The notes beneath the pieces were generated by a model. It saw only the letters and a program-made list of their open reading frames with translations, was not told the origin of the DNA and ran no database searches. Shown piece after piece: positions 1 through 10,300 of a DNA stretch of 64,000 bases (its first letter is position 1; each line of letters opens with the position of its first letter). Position numbers and translations under genes: made by a program. The stretch comes from Dolomedes plantarius. Taxonomy: Eukaryota; Arthropoda; Arachnida; Araneae; Dolomedidae. The DNA lies in the NCBI GenBank assembly GCA_907164885.2, contig OU015496.1, positions 110,344,707-110,408,706 of the forward strand. Direction: 5' to 3'.

Positions 1-251
1 TGCCGGAGGGGCCCCAAAGAAATTTTTAAAAAAAATATTTTTTAGATTTCCTCCGAAAGAAAATTCGGAAACTTGTACCGTACTTCAAAATTTAAAATAA
101 TATACTGAAAAAAGGGGCCCCCCCAAAATATAAAAAAAAGTTTATTCGATTAATCAGATTTCTCTTACTACAAAATAGTCTTCTGAAAAATAGTCTTGGG
201 GCCCCCAACAGAAGTTTGCCCCAGGCCCCGTAAAGTCTCTGGGCGACCCTG
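1..251. mobile_element. Tail of a hAT-like MITE, cut by the window start
   Basis: AT-rich sequence with blocks of G and C runs like the hAT-type MITEs at 16031 and 35392. On the minus strand it opens at 251 with CAGGGTCGCCCAGAG, a CAGGG-type terminus, exactly where coding similarity in the neighbouring pseudogene stops. The other end lies outside the window, so no TSD can be tested. Confidence 0.5.
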
Positions 252-2258
252 CGGGCGGCCCTAGCGTATGCATGGCCAGGCAACATTTTTTCTACTGACG
301 TAGGTGCAGAAATCAAAGTGAGTATCTCTTTTAACCCACTTCCATTATGTACCCAATGCAGCCTAAGAATGACATTAAAAGATGGAATCCACCAAGCCTC
401 ACAATACAACTTGATAATAAGGGATTGGATGTTGTTGCGATTATCTCTCGAGCTTTAATAGACAGTGGTTGGTCAAACGTGAGTATGCAAGACTTTTGGT
501 GCATTTTAACAAACTGCTGAGCAGCATATTTCAGCACAGTGAAAATGGTGCCATACTTGCTTGGTGGTGAATTAACAAAAGGAAGGGGTGTTACTTTGGT
601 CTTTTCACAAGGCTAGTTTCTGGTTATACAATGGAAAAATCCTTTCCATTCAGGTATCTGTGGAAGACCTAACCACTTAGCACACATCCAGGAAATATCA
701 GATGGCTTAGGCAGTGGTAAATCTTCCGCTAAAGGATTTAAGACATTCAAATCTTCGATAGTAATTGTTTTTAACCCAGGCCCTCGAAAATTTTCAAACG
801 TTTCCAGGGAATGATTCCCATTTTGCCTACGGTCGATGCGGATGTAAGTTCGGTTAATTTTTTTATCTTCGTCCCAGATTTCACTGCTGACGCTGGAGTA
901 AAACAAGCAATGCCACCCATGCTATGAAACGTATTCAGGCCATCGATTGTCGACACATTGAAATCTGCATTGTCAAATAGGAATTGGCAGAATGATCCCT
1001 CGCGCATTTAGGGTTGCGGATGATTTATGGCTGACATCTCAAGTGTTTGGGCTTCATAGTAAGAAGAACAAAATCCCAAATTCGAGAGCATTGTTATTAA
1101 ATTCTTGGAACAGAACTTTTTGTACAAAAATAGAGCAAGACCATTGAGCAGAGGAGACATAAATGACCGTGGCCTTAGCGCTGATATAATGACGTGAGCT
1201 ATTGAAGTGACTTTTTTTCCGCCTTAGCAGTCTTTTTTTTAATAATCAAGTGCTCAAAAAAGATTTTAGGCTTTCTGGAATGCCCCTGTTCACATCCCTG
1301 AAAAAGTTATCACTTGGAGGGTAGCAATGAGTGTCATAAACTGGTGTCTGGATATCTCCTTTTATTATGGCTGCAGCAGTTTGTACTATTCGTAGACGCT
1401 CCTCATGATCATTTCCTATCCTTTTGTAGTACCAAGAGTCTGATAAGACTTTCATTCCAGTATTACGTGAACATATGACAGTAACTGTTTTGGAGTTTGA
1501 AGCAAAAATAATGCCATCCCCGTATTTTTGTTTCAACTTATTTCTCAAAGTGATGTCGTCTGGAACTAGCCCTGTAATTTGAGATTTGAGTTCGGGTAGT
1601 GAGAATTGACAGTCGTCATTATTATCAAGGAAGAAGGATATTTCGTCTACAGCTGCTGAGACGTAATCCGACTCAGGCCACCCTCTCTTTCTGATTGGTG
1701 CAGTATGTAGAAAAAAAGTCATGAAGCAATCTTGGTGGTAAATAGCATCAGCTGCAACTAAATCAGCAGCGGTTACTATACGACACTGAACTTCCTCTCC
1801 CCACTGGTCATGTCTATTCTCTGCAGCTTCAAGAACTATGTTTTTCATTTCGAGACTCCTAACTTCGTATATAGTCCTTCGCCTGTCAATTGGTTTTTTC
1901 TTTTGTCTTGCTTTGAATTCTCCTTCTATCACTGCCGTACAAAAGAAACATTTTGTTCGAAAATCGAACTAAGGTAAAAAAGATTGTAAACTTACCTTTG
2001 GGGCTCTTCACTTTGGGATGTTGACGCGATTTCTGCATTTCTTTTTAAATCAACTTTTATACTTCCTGGTCTGGTGTAATTTCTCCGACACAACGAATGA
2101 ACCGAAACAGATTTTAAATGTTCCAACTGTTCATGCTTATTGTCTTTTCTTTGGACACTAGCTCTCTTTAAAGCGTCGATCCCCTTTTCTCCTACATTCA
2201 CGAAATCATCATTTGACATTAATTTTTTACATATAAAACATAGTTCCGTATCAGCCAT
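252..2258 (-). pseudogene. Broken N-terminal half of a large uncharacterised multicopy protein family
   Basis: Minus-strand coding pieces lie in order: exon 1 at 2258-1997, starting MADTELCFICKKLM and ending in a consensus donor (GTAAGT at 1996-1991). A second exon follows at about 1968-1246, after an acceptor-like CTTAG. Further pieces lie at about 1010-771, 906-613, 537-331 and 409-252, in shifted frames with stops between them. Paired C-x2-C and H-x2/3-C motifs (CFICKKLM...HSLCRRNY; CFFC...YHQDC) suggest two zinc-binding modules. Recognisable stretches include NADFNVSTIDGLNTFHSMGG, FDQPLSIKAREII and RLGGFHLLMSFLG. From memory this is the N-terminal half of a >1000-residue repeated arthropod/cnidarian protein of unknown function whose C-terminal half matches pieces at 57489-61986. 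The frame does not carry cleanly across the first junction, another sign of decay. A hAT-like MITE truncates it at 251. Confidence 0.7.
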
Positions 2259-2324
2259 TGTTCACAGACGCACACGGAACGGTGACTAACTATTAACTGG
2301 CTAGGAAAATACTAGGGTAAGACC

Positions 2325-2842
2325 GATTTGGTGCCTTACGGTATGCACATGCGTGTGTCTTCCAGCCATCGCGATGGGCACCCACGCATGCGCGTCCCTG
2401 GTCTGATAGTGCGCTCTTTCCAATGTCAATTATCTTTGTTCGTGTTAGACTTATAAAAAAATATATGTTTTTTGTGCCTTGTTTGTTGTAGAAGCTACCT
2501 CCATTATTAACGCGCATTTTATAGTCAATATCTTCGTCCCTGTTAGGTTTACGACAAAAATATATAAAATCGTTTTTGTACATAATTTAATGTTTTTTAA
2601 TTTTTGAAATAAACTTTTTTACGTAAAGTTAATATTTCCCTAGTTATTTGAAAAAATACAAAAAAACCTTCCCATTTAGTGTAAAACTAATTTGGCTAAT
2701 TATGGTATGCTAATGCGCGGGTATTTCCCCCCACCGCGATGGGGAACCGCGCTTGCGCGTCCCAGGTGTGATAGTGCGCTCTTTTCAAAGTCAATTATCT
2801 TTGTTCCTGTTAGACATATAAAAAAATGTTATGCATGATTTT
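2325..2842. repeat. Two diverged direct copies of a ~130-bp module
   Basis: About 2338-2465 and 2703-2830 share a string of blocks in the same order: GGTATGC, the CGCGATGGG core, GCGCGTCCC, GATAGTGCGCTCTTT, GTCAATTATCTTTGTTC and GTTAGAC followed by ATAAAAAAAT. They lie about 365 bp apart, just upstream of the start codon at 2258, so they could be duplicated upstream or promoter sequence of that repeat family. No coding potential. Confidence 0.65.
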
Positions 2843-3929
2843 TGTTCATAATTTAATGCTCTTTAATTTTTGTATTTAATTATTTTTTATAAAATCAATA
2901 TTTTTAAAGATATTTCCAAAAAACCAAAAAAGTGTACACATTTTCCAAGATGGCGGCGAAAGCTCAAGTCTGATCGGTGGGGACTTTTAGTATGTTCATT
3001 AGCATGCCTAAACAAACATCTCCACCAATTTTCAAAACTTTCATATTTTTTTTAGCCATTCGTCAAAATCGGGTCTATTTTGACTGGGGTACCAGTCCCC
3101 TTGCAAATATCGATATAAATAAATACAGATGCCTGCTCAATAAAGTAGTCGGTACCATTCAAATTTAAAAGTTCATTTGTTATTTTGTTAATGGTGGTTT
3201 AAAAACTCCAAAATTAAAAGAAAATTTTTAACTTTTTTAGAATTTTTAAAAAAATTTATTTAGAAGCCGAATTATCATTTAAAAAAATGAACAGAAAAAT
3301 TTATTTGGTCATTTCAACGAAATATATTCTTTATCATTGGTTGTTTATTTGATGTTTCTATGGTGACATACGTCACTCTCTTTACATTACTTATCAAACA
3401 GCATTACATCGATTAGTACAGATTATGACTGTTACACATAAAAATATATGTGGGAGCACCAAATTGCGCGAATTTACCCATTATTTAATTAAATTTATCT
3501 AGATTCGCAAATGTGAACATCGCCTTATGCCTACAATTTGAATAGTTTTCATATGAGGGAGGTTTTTGCATTAACCCTTTCAGGTGTGCAATTTAATTAT
3601 TATAAATTCTTTTTTAAAAGTAAAAATGAGGTATAGTGGTCCTACAAATAAAAGAAATGCGATTTAAAAAATTAGCAGACCAAATATAAAAATAATACAT
3701 TTTGTATTTTTGTATGTAAAAACCTGAGTGCCATGTTATGATGCTTTCTTAAATCTACATTCCCCTACATCATTATAAATCAAAGACCAATATTGTGTTA
3801 TAAAATTGGTGTAAAAGAAAGGTATGGTAGAAGAAAAGTATAATATTTAAGTTAAAGTTTTTGAAATTTAAAAATGTAAGGAGGGAAATCACCTTAAAAC
3901 ATTAAAAAAACTCAATTTTTTATTATGAT
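2843..3929. other. AT-rich stretch with no recognised gene
   Basis: Roughly 1.1 kb of AT-rich DNA with only short open frames, none with a recognisable motif. A short GC-richer patch at 2945-2980 (ccaagatggcggcgaaag) stands out, but I cannot assign it. Confidence 0.6.
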
Positions 3930-4330
3930 TTAATTATGAAGAATGGAATAAAAGGAATCTTATGAAAAAATGAAGTTGATATTACAACCGATTTTATGGC
4001 CAAATGTATAAAGCTAATAGTAAAGTAATTTATAGAAAATTTAAACTTTAAATGGTTTTTTCTAAAAACTGTTATTTTGAAACTTGTGCGCACTATTTCT
4101 TCAAAACTAATCGTCCCAAATTGCTAAAATTTTGTATACATGTATTCTATCTAAATTTAGTTAAGTACATATCACTAATTTTTTACAGCAATTTTTTTTT
4201 CCTGTGATATTTTATGTAGATTACAATACATTTGCCTGAAAAATATTTTTATGGGAAATATTGTAATTATTTTAGGTGTAGATTAAAGTATGGCCTATGG
4301 ATAGAATATATACACATAATTTAATGTAGT
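3930..4330 (+). repeat. Arm of a diverged inverted repeat (partner 5805-6280)
   Basis: The segment is similar to the reverse complement of about 5805-6280. Shared blocks include GAAGAATGGAAT, CGATTTTATGGCCAAATG, TATAAAGCTAATAGTA, CACTATTTCTTCAAAACTAA, AAATTGCTAAAATTTTGTAT and GTAGATTA/AATCTACACC near the inner side. One copy lies inside the Harbinger-like element and this one outside it, so it is a dispersed repeat in opposite orientation rather than the TIR of a single element here. Confidence 0.6.
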
Positions 4331-4339
4331 AAACTGTCT

Positions 4340-4539
4340 TCTTCCACATCATTTTTCAGTCGCTTTTTCGCCGGCGTGTAGCTGCTGACGAAGCGTTGCC
4401 ACAACCCCAGAAGAGAAGGTTTCGCCTTGAATTGGGCGCCGCGCCTCGTATGAAAAGAACCTCACACGGCAGTAAACTACATGAAAATAAACAAGGCAAG
4501 TCAGTTGGATCAAGAAATGTGCCTCGTCTGAAAGTGGCC
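4340..4539 (-). other. GC-richer unidentified segment beside truncated BEL-A
   Basis: About 200 bp that are markedly more GC-rich than the surroundings, abutting the point where BEL-A gag similarity stops (about 4540). The open frame through it is a chance extension of the gag fragment. It may be a SINE or LINE tail, but I cannot identify it. Confidence 0.4.
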
Positions 4540-5024
4540 TTAATTCTCGCGCACATGCCTTCGTTATAAATGATTTTGAAGAAGCGCTGTCAAATAACAC
4601 TGCAGTTATCTTTGATTTTGATGGGCCTTGAACTTCAACAGCACATGTAGGCAAAATTATGGAATCACTACATTTTCCCTCAGAATTCGCAATACTAGAT
4701 ATTACTGTTTGACCTTCCGGGACTGAATTAGGTTTTTCATCATCTGGTTTTTGAGTTTTAAAACAAATGATTTCGTGATGATTTTTACCTTTGCAAATCG
4801 GGCAATCTTTAATTCTACTTCTACAATGAATACTCAAATGTAAACGTTTAAAACGTTTGAAGCATCGTCCTTCTTTTCTTAATTTGTTTCGTTTCTCTTC
4901 TGAAGGGACAGTGTTGCAATTGAATGATTCATGATTTTGGTAACAAAATACACAATTTTGTTTCACATTAGAGGCAAACACAATAGTCGGATTATTTTTA
5001 GGATTGAAGTATTTATAATTAGGA
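4540..5024 (-). pseudogene. BEL-A gag, C-terminal part with knuckles and start of protease region
   Basis: The minus-strand frame closely matches BEL-B gag at 44100-44600. Cysteine-rich repeats (NCVFCYQNHESFNCN, GRCFKRFKRLHLSIHC, CPICKGKNHHEIICF) are zinc-knuckle-like motifs of BEL gag. The protease-like stretch VLFDSASSKSFITKACAREL is the last recognisable part before truncation at about 4540. The usual CFKCFKR is CFKRFKR here, a lost knuckle cysteine compared with BEL-B. The fragment continues, across Gypsy-1, into coding at 12309-13293. Confidence 0.85.
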
Positions 5025-5099
5025 TGTCGTGTATTCACACTACACCGAGGTTCTCTCTCTGGCAAAGGGACGATGAGGTAAATAAAACTAGTCGTCTAA

Positions 5100-6690
5100 A
5101 GCCGGCCACTCACGTAGACTTCCGTCATCTGTGATGACAGGCTTTTGGTACCTCAGGCACCAAGAGTCTCCGTCAGTGGGGTGTCTTGGTGAGACGTCAG
5201 ATGATAAAAATGTTGTGTCTGGAATTTCAGTCCAGACCGAATTCCTGGCGCGAGAAGTCTCCGTGAGTGGGGTACTGTACGCTAGATACCAGGCGCCTGA
5301 AAGTTAGCCTGCAGTTTACCGCATGTTTTCGAACATAATGGAAGCTGAAAAATTATTCTTTAATCCCGAATTTTTAATATCGTTCATTGAACTGTATAGA
5401 AAATTTATGAATAAAAAATTTTTCAAATAAATAAGTAAATTAACAAAATTAAACTTATTACAAAATGTCATTTATTTCAAATTTTTCTAAATATTTAATT
5501 TTTTTGTAATTTTTGTAATATTATTTGTTTAAAAGCGGGGAGACCACCTTTGATCTCACAAAAATGCACTGATTTTACTACCAAGCTTAATGTGTTGTCA
5601 AGCAGTTAATTTGTAATTAATTTAAACCAATTTTTAGAGTGAAATGTACAAAGCTTTATCTGATAGAAAACAAAAGCAGAATTATTGGGAGATTATTAGA
5701 AATTCTTTTATATAAAACAAAAGTTAATGTTTTATGAATAATGAATACACTGCGTGCAGATTTTTTTTTAAATATGAGATATATATATTAAATTATTTGT
5801 ATGTATTCTATCCGTAGGTAATATTTTAATCTACACCTAAAATAACTACCCTATTTCACATAAATATATTTTAAAACATTCACATAAATATATATTTATA
5901 ATATATATTTTAAATATATATTATTCACATAAATATATATTTAAAAGCATCGTAATGTACAAGAAATATCATAAAATGTTTTTTAAAAAAAATGCTGTAA
6001 AATTTAATATTATGTACTTACGTAAATTTAGGTGGAAATTATATAAACATACTAGATATCTTGTATACAAAATTTTAGCAATTTGTGACCATTAGTTTTG
6101 AAGAAATAGTGCGTACAAGTTTGAAAAATAAGTTTTCAGAAAAAGCCATTTAAAGTTTAATTTTCTAAAAATCACTGTACTATTAGCTTTATACATTTGG
6201 CCATAAAATCGGTTCTAATTGTAGTATCGACTTCATTTTTTTTAAGATTTCTTACATTCCATTCTTCAAAATTAAATATAAATAACAATTTAGATACATA
6301 ATTGAATAATGAAGAGGGTAGTATGGATTTGGAGAGCCACGTGGAATAAATAACTGATGCAATACGACAATTATTATTATTGAGTAAACATCTTTATTTT
6401 TTAGTTTATTAAATGTATTAATTAATAAAAAGAAAAAGCAAAGAAAATGGCATAATTTTATAAAATTGTATTAAATCATGCAGTTTTGCCAACTCACTGT
6501 GCCGATGTTATTAAAATAACATCGAACTGAGCTAAATCGGGCATCACGAATGGGCGAAGGCAGGTGGACGAGACGGAAAATATCAGGCGCCTCAGACACC
6601 AAGAGTCCCCGTGAGTGGCTGATGCCAGGTATCCGAGGCGCGAAAATTCCCGCCGCCCCAGATGACGGAAGTCTACGTGAGTGGCCGGCT
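5100..6690. mobile_element. Harbinger-like non-autonomous transposon, 1,591 bp
   Basis: Terminal inverted repeats begin AGCCGGCCACTCACGTAGAC and match for about 31 bp at both ends. The TSD is TAA (5097-5099, 6691-6693), proven by the intact LTR at 12009-12304. A TWA-type 3-bp TSD is characteristic of the PIF/Harbinger superfamily. No transposase frame is present; the interior is AT-rich. A 15-bp motif of the form AGTCTCCGTGAGTGG recurs subterminally at 5106-5120 (inverted), 5165-5179, 5256-5270, 6604-6618 and 6670-6684. The interior includes one arm of the inverted repeat shared with 3930-4330. Confidence 0.85.
6497..6524. repeat. Short perfect palindrome CGATGTTATT/AATAACATCG
   Basis: Near the right end of the Harbinger-like element, CGATGTTATT is followed after three or four bases by AATAACATCG, able to form a stem of 10 bp. 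It may be a structural or binding element of the transposon. Confidence 0.6.
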
Positions 6691-6912
6691 TAAACGACAC
6701 AAACATTTATTTACAATTTAACACAAGATTACAACCAAAACTCTGAGCACGAGGTGGGCAAACGTATTGCCTCTTACCAGACCCCGTCTCCTTCTCATTT
6801 CTCCCGACGATCCCTTCAAACCCTAGGGTTCAACGCCCCCACAGCCAATCCCTCTGATTGGTGAAAGGGGGGGGATCACGGGGTACGGCACTATTACAAA
6901 CATTACACTACA

Positions 6913-6926
6913 CCCCCCACACAAGA
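6913..6926 (-). promoter_or_regulatory. Gypsy-1 polypurine tract
   Basis: On the minus strand CTTGTGTGGGGGG runs directly into the 3' LTR. A purine run at this place is the plus-strand priming site of LTR retrotransposons. Confidence 0.7.
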
Positions 6927-7328
6927 TAAGTGTTGGGGGTTCAAACACAACAAACACTAATCTGACAATTAGTAATGTTTGACCTAATTTCTAACATTCA
7001 AATTAATAAAATACCACTTAAACACTTATATAACACCTTAAAAGAAAATTAGTTATAAGTATGAAAAATACTGATTCAGCACTTACTGACAAATTTTTCT
7101 AGTAAACAAAAATAACATACTACTACGGGAATTCGACAGACGTACAGAAGACATCACACACAATTTCTTTACAGGGATCCTGTACAACACTAAGAAATTA
7201 GAAGGTTAGTATTATACAAGAATTTTTCAATGACACGTAGAAATGTTTTGGGAACACAATAGTTAGTTATAGTGCACTTCACTAAAGTTTGTGAGTCACT
7301 TAGTTCCAGAGTCCTTTAACTATAGATA

Positions 7329-10300
7329 TCAAAATAAACGGGATAAGGCATCCGCGTTAGGCATCTTTGCCCCTGGACAATGTTTCATAGTTATATTATA
7401 CTTTTGTAGTGCAAAAACCCAGCGCTGCAGCCTGGAGGATTGTGGAGCACACCTTGTTAAAAAAGGTAAGGGATTATGATCTGTATAAAATTCGATCTCT
7501 GCTCCAAATATCCACGTTTCAAATTTCTTGAGACTCCAAACGATCGCAAATGCTTCACGTTCGATCGTTGACCAATTTTGTTGGGCTTGGGTTAATTTTT
7601 GGCTTGCATAAGAAATGGGATAAATTCTTTCTTCAAACTTCTGCGCTAAACAATCCGCTATCCCAACCTGCGTGGCATCTGAGTAGATGATGAACGGTCT
7701 TCCAAGAATAGGCGTGAAGAGCGAAGGAGCATTCATCAATGCAGTCTTCAGTTTATGAAAAGAAGACTCGTGTGCATCTGACCAAGGTATGATGTCAGTA
7801 ACCTTCTTCTTCGTTAATTCCGTAAGTGGGAAGGCTAACTCTGCATAGTTAGGAATGTACTCACGGTAGTAATTACATAGTCCCAGCACACTACGGAGTT
7901 CTTTCTTTGTCTTGGGTCTAGGCAATTGTTCTATGGCTTTAACTTTATCCGGATCTGTTCTGTGTTTGCCTGATCCAATTATATGACCTAAGAATTTGAT
8001 TTCGGGTCTAGCGAAAGCACATTTTTTTACATTCACCGTAAAATTTAACTCTCTAAGTTTAGCAAGCACAGAATCTAAATGCATCAAGTGAGTTTTCCAG
8101 TCCTTAGAGAAAATCGCAATGTCATCGATATATGCTCTAGCAAAGTCTCGGTATGAGCAAAGAGCTATATTCATAACCCTCTGAAAAGTCGCAGATGCGT
8201 TTTTCAATCCGAAACTCATGACTTTAAATCTGTATTGCTGTCTATGGGTCTTGAATGCTGTCAATTTTTTACTTTCTGGGTCCATCGGAATGGCCCAATA
8301 TCCCTTTAATAAATCTAACGTCGTTATCACGTTGGCTTTACCAATAGAATTAATTAACTCTGCTGTCTCTTCCATGGGAAAATCATCTGTTATCGTTGCT
8401 ATATTCAAGGCTCTAAAATCGACACATAACCGCATTCCTCCATCCTTTTTGTTAACACACACAACTGGGTATGATATTTCATCATCGCTTTCTTCAATCA
8501 AATCTAAGTCTAAGAGCTCTTTAACTTGCTCATCTACCTTCGGCTTTAGTGATTCTGGAATTCTATATACAAAAGGTTTCTTCCTTTCTTCGTTCGGTTT
8601 CAAACGAATTTTATGTGCTCCCACTTTCGCAATTTTCACATTTCCCGTAAACAACATATGATGTTTACTCAGTAAAGTCAACAATTCTCCAACCTGGGTT
8701 TTATTTAAATGTGCGCATTCAAACTGTTTTAAAATATCTTCAAGATTTACATTAGACGAATTAGGTGTTGGATGGATTTCTCCAAATTCTTCCTCATTTT
8801 CAAATACTACACCTACAGCTTGAACTCGGGGATGGTACTGCCTTATTTTGTTCACATGCACATGCCTTACTTTCCCATCCGCAAGTTTTACTTTATAAGA
8901 ATGTAGATTACACCTTTCAATAATCTCGCCTGGTCCTGTCCACCTAGCGTATAATTTGTTTGCAGAGTCAGGAATTAAAAGATACACCTGCTCCCCAATA
9001 CTAAATTCTTTCATCCGTGCACGTCGATTAAAATAATTTGCGTAAGCTTTCTGTTTGTCAGCTGCAGAAAAGGAAGCATGCTCAGCTGCTTTTTCTAAGT
9101 TAATTTTTAGGTCTTGCAAATATTCTGCAACAGTTTTATTTAGTCCTAAAGGAATGGGTATCTCCCCTGCCCAACTCGATTTTAATACTGCTAACGGACC
9201 ACGGGCTTCTCTTCCATACATCAATTTAAATGGAGAAACCCCTGTCATGCAGTTGGGTACTTCTCTGTAGGCAAATAACAAAAAGGGTATATGTTTATCC
9301 CAATTCGATGGGTTGCTTCTAATTATGTGATGCATCATGTTTTTGATAACTTGGTTATACCGCTCAACCAGTCCATTACTAGCCGCGTATCCAGGCGTGG
9401 AAAATCTAGGATGCGAGCCTAAACGTTTAAGAAATTCCTGGGTCAACTGAGATATAAAGTTGGTGCCCTGATCACTGGCCACAACATTAGGAATTCCTGT
9501 TCTAGAAAATATCTCTAATAAAGCATCACACGTTGCTTTCGCAGTTATAGACCGTAATGGCACTGCTTCCGGCCACCTTGAATGCTGGTCCTGTAAACAT
9601 AGAATATATTTATGCTTTCGAGCAGATGGTGGTTCTATAGGCCCAATTATGTCTACATTGACTACCTCAAAGGGTAAATTTAGCCTTACCACGGATGAGA
9701 TAGGAATTTTATCACTGGCCCTCTCCGGTTTTCTTAACTGACAGTTCTCACAAGTTTTTATGAAATCTGCAATGTCTTGAGTCATGTTTGGCCAAAAGAA
9801 GCTTAATCTGATTCTTTCTTTCGTCTTCTTTAAGCCCATATGGTTTCCGAATATAGATTCGTGTGCTAATTTTAATACTTGCAAACGTCTCCCCTTTGGC
9901 AACACTAACTGCGAAACAGCTTCTCCTACGACCTTATCTTTGTGATAAATCAAATCGTCAACCATAAAAAAAATTCCTTTTCCACATTTTACATCTTTTC
10001 TAACTTTCTGGAGAGTTTCACATTTAATTTGTTCTAATTTCAATTTCGCAGCTTCCGAAAGTTGAGTCTCCATATCACCTTTTTGAGTCCCCGCTTCATA
10101 TTCTTCTTTATTTGTGTCTGTTTTCTTGGTCTCGCTTTCCACCACATAAATATCCAGCTTATCTTCGGCATTTGAACTTTCCCCGACGGGGTTAATAGCC
10201 TGCGATGTTTCTCCCTGCTCTTTTTGGGACCCATTCCCCGTTTGACATTCAACCCTCTTCCACCCATAAATTTCATCGGCCTCAGTATCCCTCTCCGTAA

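Larger units (their letters stand above)
5025..6912 (-). repeat. Gypsy-1 3' LTR, interrupted by a Harbinger-like element
   Basis: LTR halves 5025-5099 and 6694-6912 together match the LTR at 12009-12304 almost base for base. The interruption lies at actagtcgtcTAA/acgacac. Confidence 0.95.
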
